Source: Alphaproteobacteria bacterium
GTDB lineage: Bacteria > Pseudomonadota > Alphaproteobacteria > Rhizobiales > Xanthobacteraceae
NCBI GenBank assembly: GCA_037200445.1
Contig: JBBCGH010000001.1
Location: 2,914,001 to 2,978,000 of the forward strand
Direction: 5' to 3'
DNA length: 64,000 nucleotides
Of the stretch, positions 1 to 12,272 are shown in pieces. Under the pieces are notes generated by a model. That model searched no databases and was not told the origin of the DNA. It worked only from the letters and a program-made list of their open reading frames with translations. Both the position numbers and the translations under genes were made by a program. How positions within the stretch are numbered: the stretch's first letter is position 1; the number at the start of each line of letters is the position of its first letter.

Positions 1-36
1 GCCGCGAACGCCATTGTCCGCGACGAGGCCGCCTGA
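1..36 (+). CDS. 3' end of an upstream gene (partial)
   Basis: The window opens in an uninterrupted frame of 11 codons (AANAIVRDEAA) closed by TGA. It may be the C-terminus of a gene that begins outside the window. Too little is visible for any functional statement. The following bases up to the glnA terminator contain no convincing gene. Confidence 0.25.
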   Translation, partial: AANAIVRDEAA

Positions 37-240
37 AGTGGCTGACGATCGGCTTGTGCCAGCCAGCCACGATGGGGAATTTTGAATCCAGACTCGCGCG
101 CGCAACGAGGTCAAAGATTCGACAGTTGCTGCCTCGTTGGGCGGAACCCGCGCGAATTCTGCGCAATCCGAAGTCATTTGGTTGAATCATCTGAGAGTGT
201 TGCGCCAGAAGCACATGTGACGCAGCGCCAAGCTCACTGA

Positions 241-279
241 TGCCAAAACGCAAACGGGGCGCTCTTGCGAGCGCCCCGT
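241..279 (-). terminator. Rho-independent terminator of glnBA
   Basis: A perfect 11-bp stem (254-264 with 269-279) with a 4-nt loop lies just past the glnA stop. On the minus strand it is followed by a T-rich stretch (GTTTGCGTTTTGG). Its place fits termination of the glnB-glnA transcript. Confidence 0.75.
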
Positions 280-301
280 GGCGATGGCGGAATGGATTGG
301 G

Positions 302-1711
302 TCAGGCCGAATAGTACATCTCGTATTCGACCGGATGCGGCGTGTGCTCGAAGCGAATCACCTCGGTCATCTTCAGCTCGATGTAGCTGTCGATGAAATC
401 GTCATCGAACACGCCGCCAGCCTTGAGGAACTCGCGATCCTTGTCGAGGTTGGCGAGCGCCTCGCGGAGCGAACCGCATACCGTCGGGATCTTCTTGAGC
501 TCCTTCGGAGGCAGATCGTACAGGTCCTTGTCCATCGCGGGACCCGGATCGAGCTTGTTCTTCACACCGTCGAGACCGGCCATCAGCATCGCGGCGAAGC
601 CGAGATACGGGTTGGCGAGCGGGTCGGGGAAGCGGACTTCGACACGCTTTGCCTTCGGGTTGGTCGTGTAGGGAATGCGGCACGAGGCCGAGCGATTGCG
701 CGCCGAGTAGGCGAGCAGCACCGGCGCCTCGAAGCCCGGGACCAGGCGCTTGTAGGAGTTCGTGGTCGGGTTGGTGAAGGCGTTGATCGCCTTCGCATGC
801 TTGATGATGCCGGCGATGTAGGAGAGGCAGGTCTCGGAGAGGTCCGAATACTTGTTGCCGGCGAAGACCGGTTTGCCGCCCTTCCAGATCGACTGATGGC
901 AGTGCATGCCCGAGCCGTTGTCGCCGTAGACCGGCTTCGGCATGAAGGTCGCGGTCTTGCCGTAGATCTGCGCGACCTGGGTGATGCAGTATTTGTAGAT
1001 CTGCATCTGGTCGGCCATGAAGGTCATCGGCGCGAACTTCATCCCGAGCTCGTGCTGGGCGGACGCCACCTCATGGTGATGCTTCTCGACCTTCACGCCC
1101 ATCTTCGCCATCGCGGCGAGCATCTCGGAGCGCATGTCCTGCGCGGTGTCCTGGGGCGGGACCGGGAAGTAGCCCTTCTTGATGCCGATATGGTGGCCGA
1201 GGTTGCCACCCTCATAGGCTGTGTCTGCGTTGGTGGGGAATTCGACCGAGTCGACCTTGAAGCCGGTCTTGTACGGCTCGGCCGAATAACGCACGTCGTC
1301 GAACACGAAGAACTCGGCCTCGGGCCCGAAGAACACCGTGTCGCCGACGCCCATCGATTTCACCATCCCTTCGGCCTTCTTGGCGATGCCGCGCGGATCG
1401 CGATTGTAGGGCTCGCCGGTCGTGGGCTCGATCACGTCGCAGACGATCGACAGCGTCGTCTCGGCGAAGAACGGATCGATGGTGGCGGTCGCGGGGTCCG
1501 GCATCAGGGTCATGTCCGACTCGTTGATCGCTTTCCATCCCGCGATCGATGAGCCGTCGAACATCTGGCCCTCTGCAAACGTGTCTTCCTCGATCATCGA
1601 CCTGTCGAAGGTCACGTGCTGCCACTTGCCGCGCGGATCGGTGAACCGGAAGTCGACGTATTTCACGTCGTTGTCCTTGATCATTTTCAGGACATCTTTG
1701 GCCGTCGTCAT
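302..1711 (-). CDS. glnA: Glutamine synthetase type I
   Basis: Cytoplasmic dodecameric enzyme that makes glutamine from glutamate, ammonia and ATP, the entry point of nitrogen assimilation. The 469-residue protein has the usual GSI length, the beta-grasp N-terminal part ([16 protein letters not shown]), the catalytic core ([18 protein letters not shown]) and the C-terminal tyrosine motif LYDLPPKE, which is the adenylylation site used by GlnE in GSI-beta enzymes. AAGAAAGGG lies just upstream of the ATG. It sits 51 bp downstream of glnB on the same strand, so the two are probably co-transcribed and nitrogen-regulated. Confidence 0.97.
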   Translation of the reverse strand: MTTAKDVLKMIKDNDVKYVDFRFTDPRGKWQHVTFDRSMIEEDTFAEGQMFDGSSIAGWKAINESDMTLMPDPATATIDPFFAETTLSIVCDVIEPTTGEPYNRDPRGIAKKAEGMVKSMGVGDTVFFGPEAEFFVFDDVRYSAEPYKTGFKVDSVEFPTNADTAYEGGNLGHHIGIKKGYFPVPPQDTAQDMRSEMLAAMAKMGVKVEKHHHEVASAQHELGMKFAPMTFMADQMQIYKYCITQVAQIYGKTATFMPKPVYGDNGSGMHCHQSIWKGGKPVFAGNKYSDLSETCLSYIAGIIKHAKAINAFTNPTTNSYKRLVPGFEAPVLLAYSARNRSASCRIPYTTNPKAKRVEVRFPDPLANPYLGFAAMLMAGLDGVKNKLDPGPAMDKDLYDLPPKELKKIPTVCGSLREALANLDKDREFLKAGGVFDDDFIDSYIELKMTEVIRFEHTPHPVEYEMYYSA

Positions 1712-1762
1712 GGGTACCCTTTCTTCAAGACAAAATCGGGGATTAGCGCGGGGCCCCGCGCG

Positions 1763-2158
<396 letters not shown>

Positions 2159-2160
2159 TT

Positions 2161-2176
2161 AGCAGGGTCCATGCCA
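2161..2176 (-). promoter_or_regulatory. Sigma-54 (RpoN) promoter candidate for glnB
   Basis: Read on the minus strand this is TGGCATGGACCCTGCT, which matches the consensus TGGCACG-N4-TTGCW at 14 of 16 scored positions, with the GG and GC pairs correctly spaced. It lies about 60 bp before the glnB start. NtrC/RpoN control of glnBA is established for Bradyrhizobium. No clear NtrC enhancer was located. Confidence 0.6.
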
Positions 2177-2375
2177 AGCGGCGGTGGAGTGCCAAGCCGT
2201 TGTTATTGAAACGTTTCGGCCAATTTTGCGTGGATCGCAGGGCCTCTTGTTTCTAGGGTCTGTCTAAAAAACAGGCAACATGATTATTTCGTAATCAGAG
2301 AACCAGGCCGCGTCGTTTGCCGCTGTTTTCGCGCCGTTTTTTCGGTCACGGTGTTGAGCAACAGCTGAGCGCCGC

Positions 2376-3875
2376 ATGATCGAGCTTCTGACCCCGGACG
2401 AAATGGCTGCGTGCGACCGGCTCACGATCGCGGGCGGGACGCCTGGCATCGCGCTCATGGAGAAGGCCGGCCGTGCCGTAGCCGACGCGGTAGCGCGCCA
2501 CCCGCTCGGCACTCGGATCGTCGTGGTCGCCGGTCCGGGAAACAACGGCGGCGATGGGTTCATCGCGGCGCGGATCCTGGCCGAACGCGGCTACCCGGTG
2601 CGCATGCTGCTTCTGGGCGACGTCGCCACGTTGCGCGGCGATGCCGCGGAGGCCGTGCGGCGCTGGGCGCGGCCGATCGAGCCGGCGGCTGTCGAGGCCA
2701 TCCCGGGTGCGGGCGTCGTCGTCGATGCACTGTTCGGGGCGGGTCTCAATCGCGCCGTGGAGGGAGAAGCGCGCGCGATCATCGAGGCGATGAACGCGAG
2801 CCGGAGGCCGATCGTCTCCGTCGATCTGCCGAGCGGCATCGGTGGTGCCAGCGGCGCCGTCATGGGCGCGGCGGTGGAAGCGCGCGAGAGCATCACGTTC
2901 TTCCGCCGCAAGCCGGGCCACGTCTTGCTGCCCGGCCGAGCGCACGCCGGAACTGTGCGAGTTGCGGATATCGGGATTCCGGACAGCGTGCTGGAGCGGG
3001 TGCGACCGCAGACTTTTGCAAACTCACCGGCACTTTGGGGCGGTGTGTTTCCAGTGCCGCGCCTCCACGGTCACAAGTATTCGCGCGGGCACGCGGTCGT
3101 CATCTCCGGCGGCATGTCGTTTACCGGCGCTGCGCGGCTTGCAGCGCGCGGCGCCTTGCGGGCAGGGGCGGGGCTGGTGACGCTTGCCAGCCCCCGTGCG
3201 GCACTGCCGGTCAATGCGGCCACCAACCTTGCCATCATGGTGCGCCCGGTCGACGGGGCGGAAGAACTGCGGGCGTTCCTTGCCGACGCGCGCCTGAACG
3301 CGGTGGCACTCGGCCCGGGCCTCGGGGTCGGTTCGGACACGCGGGCGCTCGTCGCCGCCGCGCTGGATGGCGAGCGCGCCGTCGTGCTGGATGCCGACGC
3401 GCTGACGAGCTTTGCCGAGGATCCGGCGGCCTTGTTCGCGGCGATCGCCTCGCGGCACCGGCCCGTCGTCTTGACGCCGCACCAGGGTGAGTTCTCTCGG
3501 TTGTTCAATAATTTGTCTCAGAGCGCTGACAAATCATCGAAATTGGCTTTTGCCAGAGCGGCCACCCGAGCATCGGGCGCGATCGTTTTGCTGAAAGGTC
3601 CCGACACCGTCATCGCGGCACCCGACGGCCGTGCGGCGATCAACGAGAATGCACCGCCCTGGCTAGCGACCGCCGGCGCGGGCGACGTGCTCGCCGGAAT
3701 GATCGTTGGCCTGCTCGCTCAACACATGCCTGCGTTCGAAGCTGCCTGTGCCGGCGCCTGGCTGCATGGTGAGGCCGGGAACGAGGCCGGACCGGGTCTC
3801 ATCTCGGAAGACCTTCCCGAAGCATTGCCCGCGATTTACCGGCGGCTGTTCGAGCAATTATCGAGCAGAGCATGA
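2376..3875 (+). CDS. nnr: Bifunctional NAD(P)HX epimerase/dehydratase
   Basis: Repairs hydrated NADH and NADPH. The N-terminal half (about residues 1-210) is the YjeF_N epimerase, with VVVAGPGNNGGDGF and SVDLPSGIGG. The C-terminal half (about 225-495) is the ADP-dependent dehydratase of the ribokinase-like fold, with HAVVISGGMSFTGAA, VLTPHQGEFSRLF and the anion-hole/catalytic motif ATAGAGDVLAG. At 499 residues it has normal full length for the fused enzyme. The gene follows glnB divergently. Its stop codon lies inside a palindromic repeat. The start has only a weak ribosome-binding site (AGCTGAG). Confidence 0.95.
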   Translation: MIELLTPDEMAACDRLTIAGGTPGIALMEKAGRAVADAVARHPLGTRIVVVAGPGNNGGDGFIAARILAERGYPVRMLLLGDVATLRGDAAEAVRRWARPIEPAAVEAIPGAGVVVDALFGAGLNRAVEGEARAIIEAMNASRRPIVSVDLPSGIGGASGAVMGAAVEARESITFFRRKPGHVLLPGRAHAGTVRVADIGIPDSVLERVRPQTFANSPALWGGVFPVPRLHGHKYSRGHAVVISGGMSFTGAARLAARGALRAGAGLVTLASPRAALPVNAATNLAIMVRPVDGAEELRAFLADARLNAVALGPGLGVGSDTRALVAAALDGERAVVLDADALTSFAEDPAALFAAIASRHRPVVLTPHQGEFSRLFNNLSQSADKSSKLAFARAATRASGAIVLLKGPDTVIAAPDGRAAINENAPPWLATAGAGDVLAGMIVGLLAQHMPAFEAACAGAWLHGEAGNEAGPGLISEDLPEALPAIYRRLFEQLSSRA

Positions 3876-3915
3876 TCCCGAAAAGTGGATACCGGTTTTC
3901 GGAAAGATCATGCTC
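3868..3915. repeat. Intergenic palindrome, GAGCATGATC family
   Basis: Inverted repeat with outer arms GAGCATGATC and GATCATGCTC and inner arms CCGAAAA and TTTTCGG. This element recurs between genes in Rhizobiales genomes. A relative with the same arms lies at 32028-32099. It covers the stop codon of the nnr gene and may act as a bidirectional terminator between nnr and the convergent oxidase gene. Confidence 0.8.
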
Positions 3916-3928
3916 AGACAAGAAGGTT

Positions 3929-5221
3929 CTAGGTTACCTCGAACCAGGTCCGGATGCCGCCTTCGCCGCGCAGAATCTGCGACTCGATCAGCCACTTGCC
4001 GCGATTGTCTGCGACGAAGGCAATCCGGGTGGTCCGCTGCGGTGGCGCCAGAATGGTATCGAGCCAATAGGGCTTCCATCCATCGTCGAGTGCATCGAGC
4101 AACCTCGCCGAATGGCCGTGCAGATGCACGACATGCGCCTGGCTCGTCGTGTTCTTGAGCCCGATGATGACCGACTGGCGGGCCGCGGTCGTGAACAGCG
4201 GCCGCCCAAAGCTGCCCGGCGCCGGACGGTGTCTCGGATCGTCAAGCGCAACGTCGAGCTTGATGGCGGCAGCGAAGTTCATGCGCTGCGGGAGCGGGTT
4301 TTCGGGCAGTGGCTTCACCTCCGTGCGGGCTGCGCGCGCGGCTGGCGCCGATCCGTAAACAAGGCGGGCGAGCGGAGCTTCACGGTCTTCGAGGCCGACA
4401 AAGATCGGAGCCGTGCTCTCCGGCCCAAGCGTCGCGTCAATGAACAGATCGACCCGGTTGCCGGGCGCTAGCGCGATCCGGCTGTCGCGGGCCGGAAACG
4501 GCTCGGCGGGCTGACCGTCGATGGCGACTACCGTTGCGGCATGCCGATCGATGCGCACCGTGAGGGGACGATCGCGCGATGCATTCAAGAGCCGCAGACG
4601 GATTCGCTCGTTCGCGTTGACCGGGATGTCGAGCGAGGGGCTGCCGTTTGCCGTGAAGTGGGTCGTGCCGCTCAAGTCGGGGCGGCCGTCGGCTCCGAGC
4701 GTCCAGGCATCGAGGATCAGCGCAACATCCCGCTCGACGTCGACCCGCTCGGCTTCGTCGACGATGAACAGCCCATACAGGGCGCGATCCTCGATGAACC
4801 GCGAGGGCGCACAATACCAGTACGTCCCGGCATCGGGCGGGGTGAAGCGGTAATCGAAGCTGTCGCCGGGTGCGACCGCCGCCTGGGTCAATCCGGCAAC
4901 GCCATCCATGGCATTCGGTACGCGGACCCCATGCCAGTGGATGGTCATGTCGGTGACCAGTTCGTTGACGAGCCGCAGTTTCAGCTCCTCACCCCGCTTT
5001 ACCCGCAGGACCGGCCCGGGCACCGTGCCTTCAAAGCCCCGGATCGGGGTCGGGCCGGCGCCGCCACCCCGCAGATTGGCGGTTCCTGTGCGCGCGGTCA
5101 GGACGCGAAATCCGCCGGTCTGCGCGCGGGACGAGAGGGGGAGCAGGGCGGTACTGATCGCTGCGCCGCAGGCGCAAACGACGCTACGTCTCGACACAAA
5201 CTCACCTGCCGCGGAACGCAT
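3929..5221 (-). CDS. Tat-exported multicopper-oxidase-like protein lacking two copper motifs
   Basis: Three cupredoxin domains are recognisable over about 430 residues. A twin-arginine signal (SRRSVVCACGA, Arg11-Arg12) predicts folded export to the periplasm. Motif 1 (HWH, 95-97) and motif 3 (H363, H366, H368, H370 in HVVHLHGH) are intact. Motif 2, normally YWYHSH, reads YWYCAPS (124-130). Motif 4, normally HCH with the type 1 Cys, reads WLIESQIL near residue 410. The type 1 and trinuclear sites therefore cannot be complete, and the protein may be a non-oxidase of the FtsP/SufI kind. The ATG at 5221 follows AAGGGA; an ATG at 5224 and a GTG at 5263 are possible. Confidence 0.85.
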   Translation of the reverse strand: MRSAAGEFVSRRSVVCACGAAISTALLPLSSRAQTGGFRVLTARTGTANLRGGGAGPTPIRGFEGTVPGPVLRVKRGEELKLRLVNELVTDMTIHWHGVRVPNAMDGVAGLTQAAVAPGDSFDYRFTPPDAGTYWYCAPSRFIEDRALYGLFIVDEAERVDVERDVALILDAWTLGADGRPDLSGTTHFTANGSPSLDIPVNANERIRLRLLNASRDRPLTVRIDRHAATVVAIDGQPAEPFPARDSRIALAPGNRVDLFIDATLGPESTAPIFVGLEDREAPLARLVYGSAPAARAARTEVKPLPENPLPQRMNFAAAIKLDVALDDPRHRPAPGSFGRPLFTTAARQSVIIGLKNTTSQAHVVHLHGHSARLLDALDDGWKPYWLDTILAPPQRTTRIAFVADNRGKWLIESQILRGEGGIRTWFEVT

Positions 5222-5394
5222 CATTTCCCTTGGTATCGTGGCCGGAGAGCGAACGCGACCCACCGGCGGTAGGTCGCGCGCTCAAGCCGCAGTTGCCGTC
5301 AATTTTCGGTTACCCATTTCTATGGTGCGCGGCGGGAAACGCATGATATAAGCCGCGCCGCCCGGGGGTGTCTGGCTTTGGCTTGTTGCCCTTG

Positions 5395-5479
5395 GCGGGC
5401 GTGGCGGAACTGGCAGACGCACTGGATTTAGGTTCCAGCGCCGCAAGGCTTGTGGGTTCAAATCCCTCCGCCCGCACCA
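5395..5479 (+). tRNA. tRNA-Leu (UAG)
   Basis: An 85-nt cloverleaf with acceptor arms GCGGGCG and CGCCCGC, discriminator A and encoded CCA. The anticodon stem CTGGA/TCCAG holds the loop TTTAGGT, so the anticodon is UAG. The long variable arm expected of a class II tRNA is present, and the T-loop is GTTCAAATC. Confidence 0.96.
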
Positions 5480-5547
5480 TCATTTCCGGATCGCTGGAAT
5501 CCAGAGAGCCGCAACAGACGCGCCAGGAACACGAGCACGATTTGACC

Positions 5548-6918
5548 ATGCAGGTTACCCAGACACTCTCCGAAGGATTGAAGCGCGAATTTCGCGTCGT
5601 GGTCCCGGCCGACGAACTCGACATCAAGGTCAACACCCGCCTCGACGAGCTCAAGGGCTCGGTGCGGATCAATGGGTTCCGTCCCGGCAAGGTCCCGGTC
5701 GGACACTTGAAGCGCCTCTACGGCCGCTCGGCGATGGCGGAGGCGATCGAGGCCATGGTGCGCGATGCCAATGCCAAGATCGTGGCGGACAACAATCTGC
5801 GCCTCGCCATGGAGCCGCAGGTCAAGCTCCCGACCGAGGAAGCCGCGATCACCGCAGTCGTGGAAGGCAAGGCCGATCTCGACTACTCGGTCGCGATGGA
5901 GGTCCTGCCCAAGATCGAGCTTGCCGATTTCAAGGACGTCAAGCTGGAGCGGCTCGTCGCCGAGGTCACCGACGCTGAGATCGACGAAGCGATCAATACG
6001 ATCGCCGAGCAGAACCGCCCGTTCGCGCCCAAGGCCGAGGGGGTGGAAGCAGCTTCCGGCGACAAGGTCACCATCTCGTTCACCGGCACCATCGACGGCG
6101 CGCCGTTCGAGGGCGGTACGGGCGAGGATATTGCAGTCGTGATCGGCTCGAACTCCTTCATCCCGGGCTTCGAGGAACAGCTCATCGGCGTCAAGGCGGG
6201 TGAAAACCGCACCATCAAGTCATCGTTCCCGCCGAATTATCTGAAGGCGGAGCTTGCCGGGAAGGAAGCAGCCTTCGACGTCAACGCAAAGTCGATCGAT
6301 GCGCCGGGCGAACTCACCGTCAACGATGATTTCGCCAAGCAGCTCGGCATGGAGTCGCTCGCGAAGCTGCGCGATGCCGTGAAGGACCGGATCGCGCGCG
6401 AGCATTCCGGTGCGAGCCGCAATCGTCTCAAGCGCCAATTGCTCGATGCACTCGATGAGCGCCACAAGTTCGACCTGCCGCCCACCCTCGTCACGCAGGA
6501 ATTCGACAATGTCTGGCAGACGGTCGAAGGCGACCTGAAACAGCAAGGGCGCACCTTCGCTGACGAAGGCACGACCGAAGAGGAGGCGAGGGCGGAGTAC
6601 CGCAAGATCGCCGAGCGCCGCGTGCGCCTCGGGCTTGTGATCGCGGAGATCGGCGACAAGAACCAGATCAAGGTCACGGATGACGAGGTGCAGCGCGCCG
6701 TCGTCGAGCGCGTACGTCAGTTCCCGGGCCAGGAGCAGCAGGTGTGGGAGTTCTACCGCAACAATCCGCAAGCGGTGGCGAGCCTGCGCGCCCCGATCTA
6801 CGAGGAAAAGGTCGTCGACTTCCTGACCGAGCTCTCCAAGGTGACCGACAAGAAGGTCACGCGCGAGGAGCTCTACAAGGAGGACGAGGAGGACGCGCCG
6901 GCTGAAAAGACGGTGTGA
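5548..6918 (+). CDS. tig: Trigger factor
   Basis: Ribosome-associated chaperone and peptidyl-prolyl isomerase that meets nascent chains. The 456-residue protein has the ribosome-binding domain with the signature GFRPGKVP (about residues 37-44), a central FKBP-like PPIase domain (about 155-245, GDKVTISFTGTIDG) and the helical C-terminal substrate cradle. The ATG at 5548 opens the conserved MQVTQTLSEGLKREF; the frame continues upstream into the tRNA and cannot be coding there. The ribosome-binding site is weak. First gene of the tig-clpP-clpX-lon quality-control cluster. Confidence 0.96.
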   Translation: MQVTQTLSEGLKREFRVVVPADELDIKVNTRLDELKGSVRINGFRPGKVPVGHLKRLYGRSAMAEAIEAMVRDANAKIVADNNLRLAMEPQVKLPTEEAAITAVVEGKADLDYSVAMEVLPKIELADFKDVKLERLVAEVTDAEIDEAINTIAEQNRPFAPKAEGVEAASGDKVTISFTGTIDGAPFEGGTGEDIAVVIGSNSFIPGFEEQLIGVKAGENRTIKSSFPPNYLKAELAGKEAAFDVNAKSIDAPGELTVNDDFAKQLGMESLAKLRDAVKDRIAREHSGASRNRLKRQLLDALDERHKFDLPPTLVTQEFDNVWQTVEGDLKQQGRTFADEGTTEEEARAEYRKIAERRVRLGLVIAEIGDKNQIKVTDDEVQRAVVERVRQFPGQEQQVWEFYRNNPQAVASLRAPIYEEKVVDFLTELSKVTDKKVTREELYKEDEEDAPAEKTV

Positions 6919-7073
6919 CGCGGGGCACTGCGTTCTGTCGCCGAATCGTGAAATAAGCCCTTGCAGCGTGGTTGAGGCTGCGGGTCTTCTCTTGCGGCCC
7001 TTCCGTTCCTAGATGACTTCCCTGCTGGGGCGGGCGCACCCTGATCCCGCCGCCGAAACAAGGTTTGAGCACG

Positions 7074-7712
7074 ATGCGCGATCCCGTCGCTACCTACATG
7101 AACCTCGTGCCGATGGTGGTCGAGCAGACCAACCGCGGTGAGCGCGCTTACGATATCTTCTCGCGGCTCCTGAAGGAGCGCATCATCTTCATCACCGGCG
7201 GCATCGACGATGGCGTGTCGACACTCGTTGTCGCGCAGCTTCTGTTTCTTGAAGCCGAGAACCCGAAAAAAGAAATCTCGATGTACATCAACTCGCCGGG
7301 CGGTGTGGTGACCTCCGGCATGGCGATCTACGACACGATGCAGTTCATCCGGCCGCAGGTGGCGACGCTGTGCGTCGGACAGGCCGCGTCGATGGGGTCG
7401 CTGTTGCTGGCCGCCGGTGCGAAAGACCAGCGCTTTGCGCTGCCGAATGCGCGTATCATGGTTCACCAGCCCTCGGGTGGATTCCAGGGCCAGGCGACCG
7501 ACATCATGGTGCATGCGCAGGAAATCCTGAATCTCAAGAAACGTCTGAACGAGATCTACGTGAAACACACCGGGCAGACGCTCAAAAAGATCGAGGATGC
7601 GCTGGAGCGCGATACCTTCCTGACCGCCGAGGGCGCGAAGGATTTCGGCATCATCGACAAGGTGATCGAGAAACGGCCGGAGGAGATGCTTCCGACGCCG
7701 CCGAAATCCTGA
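7074..7712 (+). CDS. clpP: ATP-dependent Clp protease proteolytic subunit
   Basis: Serine protease subunit that forms the two-ring ClpP barrel and degrades substrates unfolded by ClpX or ClpA. The catalytic triad is visible: Ser106 in GQAASMGS, His131 in MVHQPSGG, and the Asp of [11 protein letters not shown]. The length of 212 residues is normal. The ATG at 7074 ([16 protein letters not shown]) is chosen over a TTG nine bases upstream. Followed by clpX. Confidence 0.96.
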   Translation: MRDPVATYMNLVPMVVEQTNRGERAYDIFSRLLKERIIFITGGIDDGVSTLVVAQLLFLEAENPKKEISMYINSPGGVVTSGMAIYDTMQFIRPQVATLCVGQAASMGSLLLAAGAKDQRFALPNARIMVHQPSGGFQGQATDIMVHAQEILNLKKRLNEIYVKHTGQTLKKIEDALERDTFLTAEGAKDFGIIDKVIEKRPEEMLPTPPKS

Positions 7713-7807
7713 TCTCGGGGCCGGTGGCCTCCGGGGAAACGCGGATGGCACGATTTGTGCCCTTTCGGCGCCGCAATCGGGATGGTAACTCGCCTGTTGA
7801 CCCTCTC

Positions 7808-7833
7808 CGGGCCGGTCTTTCGGGGCCCGTTTT
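7808..7833 (+). terminator. Probable terminator after clpP
   Basis: The stem CGGGCC (7808-7813) pairs with GGCCCG (7824-7829) and is followed by TTTT. It lies in the 301-bp gap between clpP and clpX (7713-8013). I see nothing else definite in that gap, though a clpX promoter is expected between the hairpin and the start. Confidence 0.5.
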
Positions 7834-8013
7834 GGGACGGCGGAACGGGCCTCGAGTATCGTTAATGAATTCTTGATTGTCCGACCCTTAGCATGCTTCG
7901 TTAGGATCGAACGGCAAAACCGGTGACTGTTCGAAAGGGGATGTTAGTTCCAAAGTGAGTATGACAGTTTGGCAAAACGCCCTACGCCGGATTCGGGCGG
8001 CAGGAGACTGGGA

Positions 8014-9285
8014 ATGAGCAAAGTCGGCAGTGGTGATTCAAAGAACACGCTCTACTGCTCGTTCTGCGGCAAGAGCCAGCACGAGGTGCGCAAGCTTATT
8101 GCCGGGCCGACGGTCTTCATTTGCGACGAGTGTGTCGAACTGTGCATGGACATCATCCGCGAGGAGAACAAGTCCTCGCTGGTCAAGTCGCGTGACGGCA
8201 TCCCGACGCCGAAGGAAATTCGCAAGGTTCTCGACGACTACGTGATCGGCCAGGATCACGCCAAGAAGGTGCTCTCGGTCGCGGTCCACAATCACTACAA
8301 GCGGCTCAATCACCAGACCAAGCACAACGACGTCGAGCTCGCGAAGTCGAACATCCTGTTGATCGGGCCGACCGGCTCGGGCAAGACGCTGCTGGCGCAG
8401 ACGCTCGCGCGCATTCTCGATGTGCCGTTCACGATGGCGGACGCAACGACACTGACCGAAGCCGGTTACGTCGGCGAAGACGTCGAGAACATCATCCTCA
8501 AGCTCCTGCAGTCCGCCGACTACAACGTCGAGCGCGCACAGCGCGGCATCGTCTACATCGACGAGATCGACAAGATCTCGCGCAAGTCCGATAACCCCTC
8601 GATCACCCGCGACGTGTCGGGCGAGGGCGTGCAGCAGGCGCTGCTCAAGATCATGGAGGGCACAATCGCCTCCGTGCCGCCGCAGGGCGGCCGCAAGCAT
8701 CCGCAGCAGGAGTTCCTGCAGGTGGACACGACGAACATCCTGTTCGTGTGCGGCGGCGCGTTCTCCGGCCTCGACAAGATCATTTCGGCGCGGGGGCGGA
8801 GCACCTCCATCGGGTTCGGCGCCAAAGTCGTGTCGCCCGAGGACCGCAAGCAGGGCGAAATCTTCCGCGAGGTCGAGCCCGAGGATCTGCTCCGGTACGG
8901 CCTGATCCCGGAGTTCGTCGGGCGGTTGCCTGTGGTCGCGACACTCGAGGACCTCGACGAGCCGGCCCTCAAGCGCATCCTGACCGAGCCCAAGAATGCC
9001 CTGGTAAAGCAATACCAGCGGCTGTTCGAGATGGAGAACATCGACCTGACGCTTGCGGAGGAGGCGCTTGGCGCAATTTCGCGCAAGGCGATCGACCGCA
9101 AGACCGGCGCGCGCGGGTTGCGTTCCATCATGGAAGGCATCTTGCTCGATACGATGTTCGACCTGCCGAGCCTCGAAGGCGTCGAGGAGGTCGTGATCTC
9201 GAAGGAGGTCGTCGAGGGAACAGCGCGGCCGCTCTACATCTACGCGGACCGCTCCGACCGCGCGGAAGGCGCTGCGTCGGCCTGA
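8014..9285 (+). CDS. clpX: Clp protease ATP-binding subunit ClpX
   Basis: AAA+ unfoldase that feeds tagged proteins to ClpP. The N-terminal zinc-binding domain has Cys15, Cys18, Cys37 and Cys40. The AAA+ core has Walker A GPTGSGKT (near residue 120), Walker B VYIDEIDK, the pore loop GYVGED and the GRS... sensor region ISARGRS. At 423 residues it is of standard length. The ATG at 8014 is preceded by AGGAGA; a longer frame starting at 7969 lacks homology. Confidence 0.97.
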   Translation: MSKVGSGDSKNTLYCSFCGKSQHEVRKLIAGPTVFICDECVELCMDIIREENKSSLVKSRDGIPTPKEIRKVLDDYVIGQDHAKKVLSVAVHNHYKRLNHQTKHNDVELAKSNILLIGPTGSGKTLLAQTLARILDVPFTMADATTLTEAGYVGEDVENIILKLLQSADYNVERAQRGIVYIDEIDKISRKSDNPSITRDVSGEGVQQALLKIMEGTIASVPPQGGRKHPQQEFLQVDTTNILFVCGGAFSGLDKIISARGRSTSIGFGAKVVSPEDRKQGEIFREVEPEDLLRYGLIPEFVGRLPVVATLEDLDEPALKRILTEPKNALVKQYQRLFEMENIDLTLAEEALGAISRKAIDRKTGARGLRSIMEGILLDTMFDLPSLEGVEEVVISKEVVEGTARPLYIYADRSDRAEGAASA

Positions 9286-9380
9286 CGCGGCGTCGCTTTG
9301 CGATACTGAAAATGTGGCACGCGAATCGTGCCGGCGCCCTCACGGCCAGGCGGAATTTTTACTGGTTTCCAGCGGGTTAC

Positions 9381-9409
9381 TTGACACATCCGGGTGGGGC
9401 GCCCACCTA
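9381..9409 (+). promoter_or_regulatory. Candidate promoter of lon
   Basis: TTGACA (9381-9386), a 17-bp spacer and CACCTA (9404-9409, running into AT) form a good -35 with a poor -10 box in the gap between clpX and lon. CTTGAC would also suit a heat-shock sigma-32 promoter of alphaproteobacteria. The assignment rests on pattern only. Confidence 0.35.
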
Positions 9410-9579
9410 ATGTGCACGAAAACGTGCGATTTTGATTCCGGGTCGGGGCATTACGGATTGCGCATCAAACGGGTGCGCGTGATCGTTCCTCTCCCGCGTC
9501 CGGGATCGTCCTCGGCACTTCTCTGTGGCTGCACATTGGTGGGCTGTGGGGAAGGGGCACAACAACAAGGATCCAAGCC

Positions 9580-12018
<2,439 letters not shown>

Positions 12019-12037
12019 CGAATCAAACCGAGTCAAG

Positions 12038-12068
12038 AAAAAGCGGCGCCTCAAGCGCCGCTTTTTTT
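12038..12068 (+). terminator. Rho-independent terminator of lon
   Basis: Twelve base pairs (AAAAAGCGGCGC with GCGCCGCTTTTT) around a 5-nt loop, ending in seven T residues. A textbook intrinsic terminator 20 bp after the lon stop. Confidence 0.93.
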
Positions 12069-12272
12069 GTTCCCTTTCGATGGTGCCGGAGTAGTTCCGC
12101 GGTGTTCCAGTATTCGTAATGGTATCACGATGCATCATTTAACAAGTTCTTAACTCAAGTTACCGTCGTTGCTCGTGAATTCTATTCCTGACCGTGTCTC
12201 TGGAGCACTAGTCGGAACCCTGGTGCACTGCTTAGTGTCGTTTGAACATTCAGACCCACTATGGAGGGCACG

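Noticed and set aside
278-1552. A long plus-strand frame opposite glnA
   Set aside because: It is the mirror of a strongly conserved glutamine synthetase frame in GC-rich DNA; its translation has no recognisable domain. The same applies to the long frames opposite lon, the sulfatases and nuoL.
7861-7970. Possible small gene or promoter element in the clpP-clpX gap
   Set aside because: AT-rich patches exist, but no -35/-10 pair with good spacing and no frame with a ribosome-binding site could be settled on.
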